Positions 52,831-62,723 are shown, counted from the stretch's first letter. The stretch: DNA of 64,000 bases from Dokdonia pacifica (GCF_900188275.1 NZ_FZNY01000001.1:744001-808000), one strand, 5' to 3'. Made by a program: numbers and translations. Notes: generated from the letters alone by a model not told the origin.

Positions 52831-52944
52831 AAAATACATATACAAACAAAGGGCATCAATTTCTTAATACCCTTTATTATGCATTCAATTTAGTAAGCAA
52901 ACTAATTCAAATCTTTTGAATGTTCTTTTAAGTATTGTATGCGC

Positions 52945-53616
52945 CTATTCATTTCTTATAGATTTTACAAGATGAATAGCGTGTTTTGTTTTATCTTCTA
53001 TGTTCTTATAATTCCAGTTTCCATCAGTATCTGGGGCTATAAGTTTTGACCCTATTCCTACACAGGTAACACCAGCTTTAAACCACTCCTCTAGACTTTC
53101 TCTGGTAGGTGAAACCCCACCAGTAGGCATTATCGAGGTCCATGGGCATGGCCCTTTTATGGCTTTTACAAACTGTGCTCCATAGGTTCCTCCAGGGAAT
53201 AGTTTTACAATCTCACAACCTAATTCTTCTGCTCTTGCAATTTCGGTTAAGGAGCCGCATCCTGGCGACCATAACACTTTTCTTCTATTACAAACAACAG
53301 CAATATCTTCTCTAAGAACTGGTGTTACTATAAAGTTTGCCCCCAATTGCATATAAAGCGATGCTGCTGCTCCATCTGTAATGGAACCTACACCTAATAT
53401 AAGTTGCGGTAATTCTGCTTTCGCGAAAGCGCATAACGCATCAAATACCTTATGAGCATTATCTCCACGACTCGTAAACTCAATTACTCTTGCGCCTCCA
53501 TTATAGCAAGCTCTTAAAATTTGTTTTCCTACTTCGAAAGACTCATTATAAAACAACGGCACGATTCCCGTGTCTCTCATCATTTGTGCTACTTCTATTC
53601 TCGTAAATCTTGCCAT
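52945..53616 (-). CDS. eda: 2-dehydro-3-deoxyphosphogluconate (KDPG) aldolase
   Basis: 223 residues. The Schiff-base lysine is in EIVKLFPGG, with the second phosphate-binding site PTGGVSPTRESLEEW. It splits KDPG to pyruvate and glyceraldehyde-3-phosphate, the last step of uronate and Entner-Doudoroff catabolism. It sits 3 bases after the kdgK gene. ALCAFAKAELP near residue 65 is palindrome-encoded. Confidence 0.94.
   Translation of the reverse strand: MARFTRIEVAQMMRDTGIVPLFYNESFEVGKQILRACYNGGARVIEFTSRGDNAHKVFDALCAFAKAELPQLILGVGSITDGAAASLYMQLGANFIVTPVLREDIAVVCNRRKVLWSPGCGSLTEIARAEELGCEIVKLFPGGTYGAQFVKAIKGPCPWTSIMPTGGVSPTRESLEEWFKAGVTCVGIGSKLIAPDTDGNWNYKNIEDKTKHAIHLVKSIRNE
53417..53430. repeat. 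GCTTTCGCGAAAGC palindrome inside eda
   Basis: It is read on the minus strand in the AFAKA frame. Confidence 0.95.
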
Positions 53617-53619
53617 AGG

Positions 53620-54642
53620 TTATCTTGATACTTTACCGGTTTGATCACCATCCATAAATCGTTCTATATCCTTTAGGGATACAAGGTTATAATCACCATA
53701 AATTGTATGTTTGAGACAACAGGATGCCACTGCAATGTCAATAGCCCGTTGCATATCTAATGGCGCATCCATAAGTCCAAAAACAAGACCTCCCATAAAG
53801 GCATCTCCACTTCCTACCCGATCTACTACGGGCGTTACTTCTTGAATATGTGCTTTAAAAATCTGTTCTCCATCGTATAATAGTCCACCTATGCGTTGAT
53901 GTGATGCACTTACTGAGTATCGCAATGTAGTTGCAACTTTTTTAAGATCTGGACAAAGTGCAAATAGCTTATCATAAAGCAGTGGAAGTGATTTCTCATC
54001 TTGATAATTGGGTTGAACTTTATTCTCACCAAGCATAAAATATGCAGTATCAATATCACCTAATATTAAATGACTATACGTGAGTAATTCTGGCATCACT
54101 TCTTTAGGTTCTTTTCCCCATTTCCATAATTTAGAACGATAATTTAAATCTGTAGAAATGGTTAATCCCATTTGTTTTGCCACTTTTATTGCTTTCAAGC
54201 ATTCTAAAGCTGCTTGTTCTGAAATAGCTGGTGTAATCCCACTCCAATGAAACCAACTAGCGCCTTCAAAAATAGTTTCCCAATCAAAAGAATCCTTGGT
54301 AATAGTTGCCATAGAACTACCCGCACGGTCATAAACTACATTACTAGCCCTAGTTCCAGCACCTGTTTCTAAAAAATAGATTCCAAGTCTGTCTCCACCT
54401 CTTAAAATATGCTTATTTCCTACACCAAGTTTATTAATTTCCTGGAGAGCTGTATCGCCTATTTCGTTGTTAGGAAGTCGTGTAACAAAATCTGTTTCAA
54501 CACCTAGATTACTTAGAGAAACAGCCACATTAAATTCACCACCACCATAGGTTGCTCCAAATGTTCTAGCTTGAGAAAATCTTAAGAAACGCTCTGTTGA
54601 GAGGCGTAACATAATTTCTCCAAAAGTGACTACTTTACTCAT
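53620..54642 (-). CDS. kdgK: 2-keto-3-deoxygluconate kinase (PfkB family)
   Basis: 340 residues. The PfkB signatures are GGGEFNVAVSLSNLG near the N-terminus and DRVGSGDAFMGGL near 275 with catalytic Asp. It phosphorylates 2-keto-3-deoxygluconate from the SDR/DEH pathway to KDPG, which eda then cleaves; the 3-base spacing to eda supports this. KDG is inferred by context since PfkB proteins have many substrates. Confidence 0.92.
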   Translation of the reverse strand: MSKVVTFGEIMLRLSTERFLRFSQARTFGATYGGGEFNVAVSLSNLGVETDFVTRLPNNEIGDTALQEINKLGVGNKHILRGGDRLGIYFLETGAGTRASNVVYDRAGSSMATITKDSFDWETIFEGASWFHWSGITPAISEQAALECLKAIKVAKQMGLTISTDLNYRSKLWKWGKEPKEVMPELLTYSHLILGDIDTAYFMLGENKVQPNYQDEKSLPLLYDKLFALCPDLKKVATTLRYSVSASHQRIGGLLYDGEQIFKAHIQEVTPVVDRVGSGDAFMGGLVFGLMDAPLDMQRAIDIAVASCCLKHTIYGDYNLVSLKDIERFMDGDQTGKVSR

Positions 54643-54703
54643 TTATAAGTTTTATAACTAAATTCTTTTTAGAAAAGAAATTTACGTCAAAATTAATTGA
54701 CCA

Positions 54704-55465
54704 TTAAATTCCCAACGCTTGTCCGCCACCTACTTGAATAGTTTCTGCTGTTAAGAAAGCGGCATCTTTACTTGCTAAAAACGATACAACAGAAGCTACA
54801 TCTTCTGGTTGTCCTAGACGCCCTAACATAATATTATTTGCCCAAGAAGCAAAAACTTCTGGTTTTGTCTCTTTTATTTGTTTATGGAAATCGGTGTCAA
54901 TAGTGCCGGGAGAGACTGCATTTACTCGAATACCATATTCGGCAAGATCTTTTGCTAATGCTCTTGTTATGGTGTGTACAGCAGCTTTTGATGTCCCATA
55001 AATTCCTGCTCCAGGACCTCCGGCATTCCATCCTGCATTAGATGTATAATTAATAATAGAAGGGTGTTCTCCGCTCTTAAGAAAAGGTATTGCGGCTCTA
55101 GAAGCGAAGAATACAGAATCTAAGTTTAGTGCCATTACAAAGCGGTAGAATTCGGTTGTCATCTCTTCAAATCTAGATCTTCCTCCTAAACCACCGGCGT
55201 TATTAACCAACACATCAATTCTACTATATTTTTCTCCGATTGCCTTTATATTAGAAGTCACATCTTCTTCTTTTGTTACGTCGAATCCATAATATTCAGC
55301 AGTGATTCCTTCTTTTGTTAACTCTTCTACTCTTTTTGCTCCTGCATCATCATCTATACCATTTAAAATTACAGTATATCCATCTTGACCTAATCTTTTT
55401 GCCACTGCAAAACCAATGCCTCCTGTAGCTCCTGTTACTATTGCTATTTTTCCGTTATTACTCAT
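54704..55465 (-). CDS. SDR-family reductase, probably DEH reductase of alginate catabolism
   Basis: 253 residues. The NAD(P)-binding TGATGGIGFAVAKRL is at about 10-24, and NNAGGLGGRS follows. The catalytic Ser-Tyr-Lys set is NYTSNAGW, then IYGTSKAAVHT. In Flavobacteriia, an SDR in this gene neighbourhood reduces 4-deoxy-5-erythro-hexoseulose uronate (DEH) to KDG. The next step is the kinase gene 62 bases away. The substrate is an inference. Confidence 0.85.
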   Translation of the reverse strand: MSNNGKIAIVTGATGGIGFAVAKRLGQDGYTVILNGIDDDAGAKRVEELTKEGITAEYYGFDVTKEEDVTSNIKAIGEKYSRIDVLVNNAGGLGGRSRFEEMTTEFYRFVMALNLDSVFFASRAAIPFLKSGEHPSIINYTSNAGWNAGGPGAGIYGTSKAAVHTITRALAKDLAEYGIRVNAVSPGTIDTDFHKQIKETKPEVFASWANNIMLGRLGQPEDVASVVSFLASKDAAFLTAETIQVGGGQALGI

Positions 55466-55499
55466 TATAATTATTTTTTAAATCTTTTTTTGAATAGGG

Positions 55500-56783
55500 T
55501 TAATTTTCTATATCTACTACTAATTTTACTTTTCTGATTAATAATAAAATAGATACTACCGCAAGCACAACTGATACTGTGATAGCTATAAATGCTGGCG
55601 TATACGATCCTTCTGTTGTTATTCTTCCTATAAACCAATTCATTATTATAGGTGAAAATGCTGCTACAGTTCCAGCGAGTCCAGCTAAGGTTCCTACTGA
55701 TGGGCCTCTAAATAAATCACTAGATAAGGTTTGAATATTACCAATGGCAAATTGAAAACCAAAAAGTGCTAATCCAGCTAGGTAAATAAATGTCATGTAG
55801 TTAGAATCATTTACAAATAATATGATAGACACAAAGCCTACTATAATTAAAATGCTCCCCAAAACGATACTTACTTTCCTACCTATATCTACAGAAGTAC
55901 GTTTTATGATTGCCTCAGTAAACAATCCTCCTAGGATCCCACCAGCAGCAGCCATTAGATAAGATATCCACATTGTATTTCCAATCTCTTCGATGCTCAG
56001 TCCAAATTTAGAATTCAAATAGATTGGCATCCAACCTGCAAAAAACCACCAAATTGGCTCTATAAAAAACCTACATAATAAAACTCCCCAAGGTTCTTTA
56101 AAACTTAATATTTTCCCTACGCTTAAACTTTTTGCTCCTTCTACAACTACGTTATTATTCTCAATACGATCATTAAGTATCAAGTTTCTTTCAGCTTCAG
56201 TAATCCAAGGATGATCTTTCGGTTTTGATTTATTTAAGATTAACCAAGGAATTATCCAAATTAGACCTACAGTCCCTAATATTATATAGGTAGATTTCCA
56301 TCCAAACTGCGCATACAAATAAACTATTATAACAGGGGCTATGACATTACCTATAGATGCTCCAGAATTAAAAATACCTTGTGCTAATGCTCTTTGTTTT
56401 ACAGGAAACCACTCTCCATTATTTTTTACAGTTCCTGGCCATAATCCTGCTTCTCCTAATCCAAGTAGACCGCGTACTATTGATAAAGAAACAATCCCTC
56501 TAGCTACAGCATGAAAAGCAGCTGCTAAAGACCACACTAGTATTGATAATGTAAAACCTATTCTAGTACCAATTTTATCATATAATCTACCAGATAAAAA
56601 TTTACTTGCAGCATAGGTTATCATAAAAACGTTAAGCATTAAAGCATAATCTGCATTATCCATCCCTAGATCCTCTCCCATCTGTGGCCACAATAATGCA
56701 AAAGCAGTCCTATCAACATAATTAATTACAGTAGCAATAAAAATTAGGCTTATAATCCACCATCGTAGTCCTTTTAGTTTCAT
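55500..56783 (-). CDS. MFS transporter (hexuronate/uronate type)
   Basis: 427 residues, 12 helices. The first helix contains INYVDRTAFALLWPQMGEDLG. The A-like motif (SGRLYDKIGTRIG) follows TM2. It resembles the ExuT/anion-cation symporter branch of MFS. It probably imports unsaturated uronate monomers or DEH released by lyases. It lies 34 bases from the SDR gene in the same operon. Confidence 0.87.
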   Translation of the reverse strand: MKLKGLRWWIISLIFIATVINYVDRTAFALLWPQMGEDLGMDNADYALMLNVFMITYAASKFLSGRLYDKIGTRIGFTLSILVWSLAAAFHAVARGIVSLSIVRGLLGLGEAGLWPGTVKNNGEWFPVKQRALAQGIFNSGASIGNVIAPVIIVYLYAQFGWKSTYIILGTVGLIWIIPWLILNKSKPKDHPWITEAERNLILNDRIENNNVVVEGAKSLSVGKILSFKEPWGVLLCRFFIEPIWWFFAGWMPIYLNSKFGLSIEEIGNTMWISYLMAAAGGILGGLFTEAIIKRTSVDIGRKVSIVLGSILIIVGFVSIILFVNDSNYMTFIYLAGLALFGFQFAIGNIQTLSSDLFRGPSVGTLAGLAGTVAAFSPIIMNWFIGRITTEGSYTPAFIAITVSVVLAVVSILLLIRKVKLVVDIEN

Positions 56784-56884
56784 AAATCTTTATTTTTTAC
56801 TTCGTTTTTAGTCAAAAAAGGCATACACTACCTAAGCCATATGAGAATAGCTATTGACATTTATATATGTTTTGTGGGTGATAC

Positions 56885-56898
56885 GCTTTCGCGAAAGC
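56885..56898. repeat. GCTTTCGCGAAAGC palindrome (intergenic)
   Basis: Full 20-mer TACGCTTTCGCGAAAGCGTA (56882-56901), 13 bases beyond the gntR stop codon and 98 bases before the MFS gene. On this strand it is between two minus-strand genes. Confidence 0.94.
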
Positions 56899-56913
56899 GT
56901 ACTCATCATTGTT

Positions 56914-57615
56914 TTAAATATTATAACAATATTGATATAAAGCCTTAAAATGTTTTTTCATCATCGCCTTTGCTTTTTGAGGATCTTGTTCTTCTATGGC
57001 TTCATAAATCCTTTTATGTTCCTCAATTCCTGATTGTGCCATTCCTGAGTCGCAAACATGATATTTTTCAAAGTTTGTAATAATCTCTGGAGTGATAATT
57101 AACATGAAGTTGTTCATAGTGCTATTTCCTGAAGCCCTTGCTATGGCTAGATGGAACAATAAATCTTCTTGCATGGCATCTTCACCATTGAGCACTTTAT
57201 CTGTATATGCATCTAGTGCATCTCGCATTTTTTTAAGATCATTATCTGTTCTTCTCAAGGCTGCAAGACGAGCTGTTTTAAGTTCTAATAAAATTCTAGT
57301 TTCAACCAGTGATTTAAAATCTGGAGCTTCAAGTGTTAAGATGTCATCTATCATTCCATTAAGTGCAATAACACCTATATTTGCTACAAATGTCCCACTT
57401 TGCGGAATTGATTTTAACAGTCCATAAAATTCCAATTTCTGAATTGCCTCACGAATAATACCTCTTGTTACTTTAAATTTTTCCGAAAGCATTCGTTCTG
57501 AAGGTAATTTATCTCCAGGCTCTAGATTCTTGTGATTAATTAAGTCTCCGATCTTTGCAATTACCTGCTTCTGAATCGAGTAGTTCCCATTTAAATTAAG
57601 AATTTCTACTTTCAT
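56914..57615 (-). CDS. FadR/UxuR-type GntR transcriptional regulator
   Basis: 233 residues. The winged helix is at about residues 20-85 (EPGDKLPSERMLSEKFKVTRGIIREAIQKLE), and the C-terminal FCD ligand domain is helical (NSTMNNFMLIITPEI). It probably controls the uronate locus. A TTGGTTATCCAA site lies 20 bases upstream of its start codon (57635) and resembles three sites before susC, consistent with autoregulation and shared control. The ligand is probably a KDG-type metabolite. Confidence 0.9.
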   Translation of the reverse strand: MKVEILNLNGNYSIQKQVIAKIGDLINHKNLEPGDKLPSERMLSEKFKVTRGIIREAIQKLEFYGLLKSIPQSGTFVANIGVIALNGMIDDILTLEAPDFKSLVETRILLELKTARLAALRRTDNDLKKMRDALDAYTDKVLNGEDAMQEDLLFHLAIARASGNSTMNNFMLIITPEIITNFEKYHVCDSGMAQSGIEEHKRIYEAIEEQDPQKAKAMMKKHFKALYQYCYNI

Positions 57616-57634
57616 AAACTTTTTTTTTCAATAA

Positions 57635-57646
57635 TTGGTTATCCAA
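57635..57646. promoter_or_regulatory. Putative GntR operator before the regulator gene
   Basis: TTGGTTATCCAA is one base off the perfect dyad and fits the FadR/UxuR-type TGGTNNACCA pattern. It suggests autoregulation. Confidence 0.6.
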
Positions 57647-57735
57647 AATGGACACTCTAAGTTAAATAAAACTCATAGAACAGTAATATCTATCAAAAAC
57701 TTTTTTGTTCCATAAAAGCTTTTGATCTTTTAAGT

Positions 57736-57771
57736 AATTCTTACTGGCTAAAAATTAAGCCAGTAAGAATT
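57736..57771. terminator. 14-bp perfect hairpin downstream of susD
   Basis: AATTCTTACTGGCT / AGCCAGTAAGAATT with an 8-base AT loop, between susD and the gntR gene. No T run on the minus strand, so it may be an mRNA 3' stabiliser or processing site rather than an intrinsic terminator. Confidence 0.6.
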
Positions 57772-57855
57772 AAAACACTTTTTGAACAAACGGCTAATCA
57801 TATGCATTAATAATTAAGGTTTTATCTGTAAACTCAAAAAACATATCATATTCAT

Positions 57856-59193
57856 TTAGTATCCTGGATTCTGTATGATTACACCATCACTAACAAGAAT
57901 TTCTGAAATTGGAATAGGAGCTACTAAATAGTTTGCATCTGGAAAATTCAATACCGATTGTGCAGTACCTGTTCTAACTAAATCAAACCATCTTTGTCCT
58001 TCAAAAGCTAGCTCTAATCTTCTTTCATCTGCAATAGCTTGTCTAACTAACGCCTGTGTATTAAGTACTGTGTGGTCTAAGGTTGTTAATCCAGCTCTAG
58101 TGCGTATAGGATCTAATAGGTCAAGTACGTTTTCTGGTGAAGCGCCATTTTCATTTAGTGCTTCTGCATATAATAGGATAATATCTCCTAACCTTAGTTC
58201 TATCCAATCGTGATCAGGTCCTCCTGTTTGAGGAAACTTTGGAGATGCTAAAGCTTCTTCATCAATAGTTACTGCTCTTCTTAAATCTCCAACCTCATCA
58301 TCAAGCACATCATCTGCTACTGCATCAAAAGCAGCAATCAAAGAAACATCTAATGGCATAAGAGCTTTTGTATCAAGGCCTGCAAACCATGACCAAAATT
58401 CAGAAAAACCATACTCATCAACGATAGAGCTTGATACTTGAGTAGCAAATATAATTTCTGAATTCAAATCATTTGCCTCTCCAAATATATCTGCAAAGTT
58501 ATCTAGTAAGCTAATATCTGCAGCTGCAGCTCCATTAACAACCGCGGCAAGTTGCGCTTCTGCATTACCAAAATTTCCTAGGTGCATATATACTCTACCT
58601 AACAAAGCTTGCGCTGCGATTTGTGATGCTCTACCCGTTGATAATTCTGAATTATCTAAAGCTGCTATTGCGTCTTGTAAATCAGGAATGATTACATTAT
58701 TGTATACATCAGCAGCGGGCTGTCTTTCTAAAATTGAAGTATCTGAGACATCTGGCTCGGCTTCTAAACGTATAGACACATCGCCAAAAACTTGTACTAA
58801 TTTAAAATATGTCAATGCCCTTAAAAATTGAGCTTCACCTACTTCAGTAGCATCCGATGAATTTAAAATTACATTATTTGCACTTAATATTGATCTATAC
58901 GCTGCCGTATATAGAGGCCCGAAGAATTGATCCTCCATATCAGTTAAATCACTATTAAATCTATCAAATGCAGGAAATGGTTCTTCTTCCATTAAGGCAT
59001 TATCAGCTCTAAAATCACCCATGACCGCCACAGGTGTAACAATGCCTAGCTGATAGAAATATGCTGCATTTAAAACTCCTGAAAAATCTGTTAAAGATCC
59101 TGAACTAGCAATGTTTGGCGGAGCTTGATCCAAATCTGTGCTACAGGCTATTGCTAACAACAATGATCCTAAAAATATATATACTTTTTTCAT
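57856..59193 (-). CDS. SusD/RagB glycan-binding lipoprotein
   Basis: 445 residues from MKKVYIF; the earlier ATG adds 8 residues before the signal peptide. The lipobox is LLLAIACS. The helical TPR-like core contains RLRYAEALNENG-like LGDIILLYAEALNENGA and the C-terminal LAFEGQRWFDLVRTG signature. It binds oligosaccharides at the cell surface over the SusC pore whose gene lies 11 bases upstream. The substrate is probably alginate oligomers, by neighbours only. Confidence 0.95.
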   Translation of the reverse strand: MKKVYIFLGSLLLAIACSTDLDQAPPNIASSGSLTDFSGVLNAAYFYQLGIVTPVAVMGDFRADNALMEEEPFPAFDRFNSDLTDMEDQFFGPLYTAAYRSILSANNVILNSSDATEVGEAQFLRALTYFKLVQVFGDVSIRLEAEPDVSDTSILERQPAADVYNNVIIPDLQDAIAALDNSELSTGRASQIAAQALLGRVYMHLGNFGNAEAQLAAVVNGAAAADISLLDNFADIFGEANDLNSEIIFATQVSSSIVDEYGFSEFWSWFAGLDTKALMPLDVSLIAAFDAVADDVLDDEVGDLRRAVTIDEEALASPKFPQTGGPDHDWIELRLGDIILLYAEALNENGASPENVLDLLDPIRTRAGLTTLDHTVLNTQALVRQAIADERRLELAFEGQRWFDLVRTGTAQSVLNFPDANYLVAPIPISEILVSDGVIIQNPGY

Positions 59194-59203
59194 TTTTCTT
59201 ATT

Positions 59204-62200
59204 TTAAAAATTAACATTTAAACCAAGCGTAAAGCTTCTAACAATAGGGCTTGCACCTACTTGTACTCCATAGGTAGTAGGTCCTGCATAACCACTATTT
59301 GTAGTTTCAACACCTTCTGGATTAAAAGAGGTGTACTCACTTGACCATAAATACAGTAAGTTCGTAGCTGCAAGATAGATTCTTGCAGATCTCACTCCTG
59401 CTTTGCTTGTTAGACTAGGATCAAGTGTATAACCAACAGTTAAGTTTCTTAATGCTACATAAGATGCGTCTTGTATTGCAGAAGATGTTTGATCTCTTGC
59501 TCGTGTATAATGACGTCCACTAGCATCTGCAATATTATCATCATTAGCATCAAAACTATCTCTTAGTCTTCCACCAAATTGTGATTGCCAATACAGTGGG
59601 TCAACATTAAAAACTTCTGCTCCTTGAGATCCTTGCCATTGCATTGACAAGTCAAAATCTTTATAGCTTATTGAGCTATTAAAACCCCAATAAAAATCAG
59701 GTGTATTTTGACCTATTTTTACTAAATCTCCACCTTCTTCAACGGTTCTAGTAGCATCAATTACACCATCACCATTTTGATCTTTAACATAAACTTCACC
59801 ACTATCTGCACCAAGGGTTCTTGTAGGATCTTCTATATGTTCAGACTCGACAAGACCTTCACTTTCTAATCCCCACATCTCACCAATTTCTCCACCTACA
59901 TAATTTCTAAATATGGGACCTCTACCACTCTGACCATAAATTTGTCGCGGCAATTCATCCAAACCATTTAAATCTGTAATTTCTGTATTCACAGTAGATA
60001 GATTGGCTCCAACTCTTACTGTGAAATCTTGTTTTTGTATAACGTTTGCAGATAAATCAAACTCTATCCCAGAACTTCTCACATCTCCAGCATTAAGTCT
60101 TACTGAAGGAGTTCCAAATTGCTCAGACACACTGAAATTAATTAAAATATCTTCAATATCAGATGTATAGTAATCTACTCCTAATCTAATACGACTGTTT
60201 AGGAAACCTAGATCAGTTCCATAATTTGTCTCTGTATTTGTTTGCCAAGTCAAATTAGGATTTGCCACATCTGACGGGATTAGAAATCCAGTACCAAAAA
60301 TGGTTGGTTGAGGGTTTAAAAGACTCAATGAACTATATGCTCCTAAGTCAGAAACAGTCCCTAAGGATCCCGTACTAAATCTTAGTTTTAATAAATTCAA
60401 TATGTCTGAATTATAAAAAGATTCGTTATGTATATTCCATCCTAATGAAAGCGCTGGAAATGTTTGAGATCTATTATTTGCGCCAAATCGAGAGTCACCA
60501 TCTCTTCTCACAGATGCTGATACTAAGTAACGGTCGTCATACGCATAATTAATTCTTCCAAAAACACTCCTTCTTACAATGGTTTCATCTCTTTCAGTTG
60601 TTGTAATATCTGCAGGATCTAACAGATTAAAATTAATAATCTCCCCGTTTGGAACATTTGTACCTCGTAAAGCAGTTCCTATATTACGAAAGTTTTGAAC
60701 TTCAAATCCAGCTACCGCAGCTATATCATGCTTATCAATCACTTTTGCATAGTTTAAAGTAGTCTCACTTAAGATAGAAGTTCTTTTTAAATCTGTTTGA
60801 TCTAAGTTTGTTTGAGTAGAACGTGCTCTAGAATCTGCCTCAAGTCCTCTATAGCGATATTGCTGAGTATCTAAAACATCTGCTCCTAGAACAGTTTTTA
60901 TATTTAATCCATCTATAATACTATATTGTAAATAGGTGTTAGCATTCACAAAAAACGTTCTTTCTGTTCGTTCTTGATTATTAAGTTTTGTAGCTGGGCC
61001 AGCATCTCCTGATCCTCCAATACCATTACCAGATCTTCCATAGTGCCAGTCTTGTGCTGTATCACCTGGTTGTAATGTAAAAATACTATTATTAAAACCA
61101 GAAGCAGTACCAAATTCACCACCTCTATACCCTTCATCAAAGGGAGCAAGTCCTAAAGCTACTGCTTGATCATTTAATTGTTGAACAAACGCAATAGACT
61201 CTTCTGTATGAAATACAGGGTGAACACCATAGGCTCTTAAGAGATCTCTCTGATCATGAGCTAATAATGCTCTATCTGAATAAAATCCATTGAAGCTTAT
61301 TCCTGTCTTAAACTTGTCCTTTACTTTTGCATCGACGCTCATTCGTGCGTTTACTCTTTCAAATTCCTGAGTTATTGCGACACCTTCGGTATCTAAATAC
61401 CCAATGGACGCAAAATAATTTACATCTTCAGAACCTCCACTCATGCTAAAGTCATGATTCATCGTATGTCCTGTTTGAAATAACCATTCTTCAGGGCTTA
61501 TAGCTCCTGGTGAATTTCTAAAGGCATTTATTCTGAAATTTACTAAAGCAGGATCTACTTCAGAAACATCAAAACTACCATTAGCAATATTTCTCTCTAT
61601 GGTATTTGCCCATTCTCCAGCATTTAAAAGCAGATTGTCTCTTTGATACTTATCAGATATACTAAAGTAATTATTGTAACTAAAGCTAATTTTTCCTTGT
61701 TTCCCTTTTTTGGTAGTAACTAAAATAACACCATTTGCTCCCCTAGAACCATAAATAGCTGCTGAAGCAGCATCTTTTAATACTTCCAAACTTTCAATAT
61801 CATTTGGGTTAACAGTAGCTAAGCTTCCAGTAATTGGATACCCATCCACAACAATTAAGGGATTTGAATTACCATTAATAGAAGAAGCTGCTCTCACCTG
61901 AATTCTTGGATCAGCTCCAGGTTCTCCGCTTTGATTTTGAATCAATACCCCTGCCAATTTACCTGCTAATGCATCATCGACACGATTTGCTTGTATAGCT
62001 GCAACTTCGCCTCCATCTACTTTAGCAATAGCGCCTGTTAAATGACTCTTTTTTCGGGTACCATACCCAACTACAACGACTTCATCTAGTGCATTATCTA
62101 TTGCAAGTACTACATTTAAAGTAGGTTGCCCTGTAATAGTAATCGTCTGAGTTGCAAAACCTACATAAGAAAATTGGAGAACATCTCCTACAGATACCGT

Positions 62201-62392
62201 TATTTGATAGTTACCCTCAAAATCTGTTGTTGCACCCGTTTGAGTACTTTCAATGATTACATTTACACCGGGAATAGCAATGCCATCAGCACCAGATGTA
62301 ACGTTTCCAGTCAATTCATAACTGTCTTGAGCAAAAAGCATAGCCCCATACAGAAAGAAGAATACTAAGGAAAGCTTAGTTTTTACATTCAT
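59204..62392 (-). CDS. SusC/RagA TonB-linked outer membrane transporter
   Basis: 1062 residues. Signal peptide MNVKTKLSLVFFFLYGAMLF is followed by a carboxypeptidase-like domain (about 25-100), the TonB-box-type DEVVVVGYGTRKK, a plug with IQVRAASSINGNSNPLIVVDG and ASAAIYGSRGANGVILVTTKKG, and a large barrel ending SFTLGLNVNF. It imports oligosaccharides with SusD in a TonB-dependent way. Three putative operators lie 177-214 bases upstream. Confidence 0.97.
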   Translation of the reverse strand: MNVKTKLSLVFFFLYGAMLFAQDSYELTGNVTSGADGIAIPGVNVIIESTQTGATTDFEGNYQITVSVGDVLQFSYVGFATQTITITGQPTLNVVLAIDNALDEVVVVGYGTRKKSHLTGAIAKVDGGEVAAIQANRVDDALAGKLAGVLIQNQSGEPGADPRIQVRAASSINGNSNPLIVVDGYPITGSLATVNPNDIESLEVLKDAASAAIYGSRGANGVILVTTKKGKQGKISFSYNNYFSISDKYQRDNLLLNAGEWANTIERNIANGSFDVSEVDPALVNFRINAFRNSPGAISPEEWLFQTGHTMNHDFSMSGGSEDVNYFASIGYLDTEGVAITQEFERVNARMSVDAKVKDKFKTGISFNGFYSDRALLAHDQRDLLRAYGVHPVFHTEESIAFVQQLNDQAVALGLAPFDEGYRGGEFGTASGFNNSIFTLQPGDTAQDWHYGRSGNGIGGSGDAGPATKLNNQERTERTFFVNANTYLQYSIIDGLNIKTVLGADVLDTQQYRYRGLEADSRARSTQTNLDQTDLKRTSILSETTLNYAKVIDKHDIAAVAGFEVQNFRNIGTALRGTNVPNGEIINFNLLDPADITTTERDETIVRRSVFGRINYAYDDRYLVSASVRRDGDSRFGANNRSQTFPALSLGWNIHNESFYNSDILNLLKLRFSTGSLGTVSDLGAYSSLSLLNPQPTIFGTGFLIPSDVANPNLTWQTNTETNYGTDLGFLNSRIRLGVDYYTSDIEDILINFSVSEQFGTPSVRLNAGDVRSSGIEFDLSANVIQKQDFTVRVGANLSTVNTEITDLNGLDELPRQIYGQSGRGPIFRNYVGGEIGEMWGLESEGLVESEHIEDPTRTLGADSGEVYVKDQNGDGVIDATRTVEEGGDLVKIGQNTPDFYWGFNSSISYKDFDLSMQWQGSQGAEVFNVDPLYWQSQFGGRLRDSFDANDDNIADASGRHYTRARDQTSSAIQDASYVALRNLTVGYTLDPSLTSKAGVRSARIYLAATNLLYLWSSEYTSFNPEGVETTNSGYAGPTTYGVQVGASPIVRSFTLGLNVNF

Positions 62393-62537
62393 AATTAATA
62401 ATTTAAGATTGAATTAATTTGTTTTTTAAATAATTCTCAAAAAAAATTAAATGCTGTAATTTTTATAAACGATTTATTACTTTTACAACAAATAAGTTCT
62501 TTGAGCTTATTTATACTTCCTATCAGAAGTTAACTAG

Positions 62538-62568
62538 AAGGACAGTCCTCGAAGCTGTCCTTTTTTTA
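62538..62568 (+). terminator. Plus-strand terminator hairpin in the susC upstream region
   Basis: AAGGACAG / CTGTCCTT followed by T7 on the plus strand, opposite to the direction of susC. No plus-strand gene lies before it, so it could end an antisense RNA or be part of the susC leader. The 331-base gap holds this, the operators and no gene. Confidence 0.7.
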
Positions 62569-62606
62569 TTGGTTTTCCAAACTGGTAAACCAGATTGGTT
62601 TACCAA
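62569..62606. promoter_or_regulatory. Three tandem putative GntR operators
   Basis: Sites TTGGTTTTCCAA (62569), CTGGTAAACCAG (62582) and TTGGTTTACCAA (62595) lie on an exact 13-bp period. The second and third are perfect 12-bp dyads. They match the FadR/UxuR-type pattern and the site before the regulator gene. Confidence 0.65.
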
Positions 62607-62723
62607 ATATGATAATAAATATTTGTTAATGCAAATTATAATGTTAAAAATTTAAGATTTTTATAAAAAAACATCTTATGTTTTGTGTTATCCTTACAAC
62701 AAAGGGCACATATTGTATCAAGC

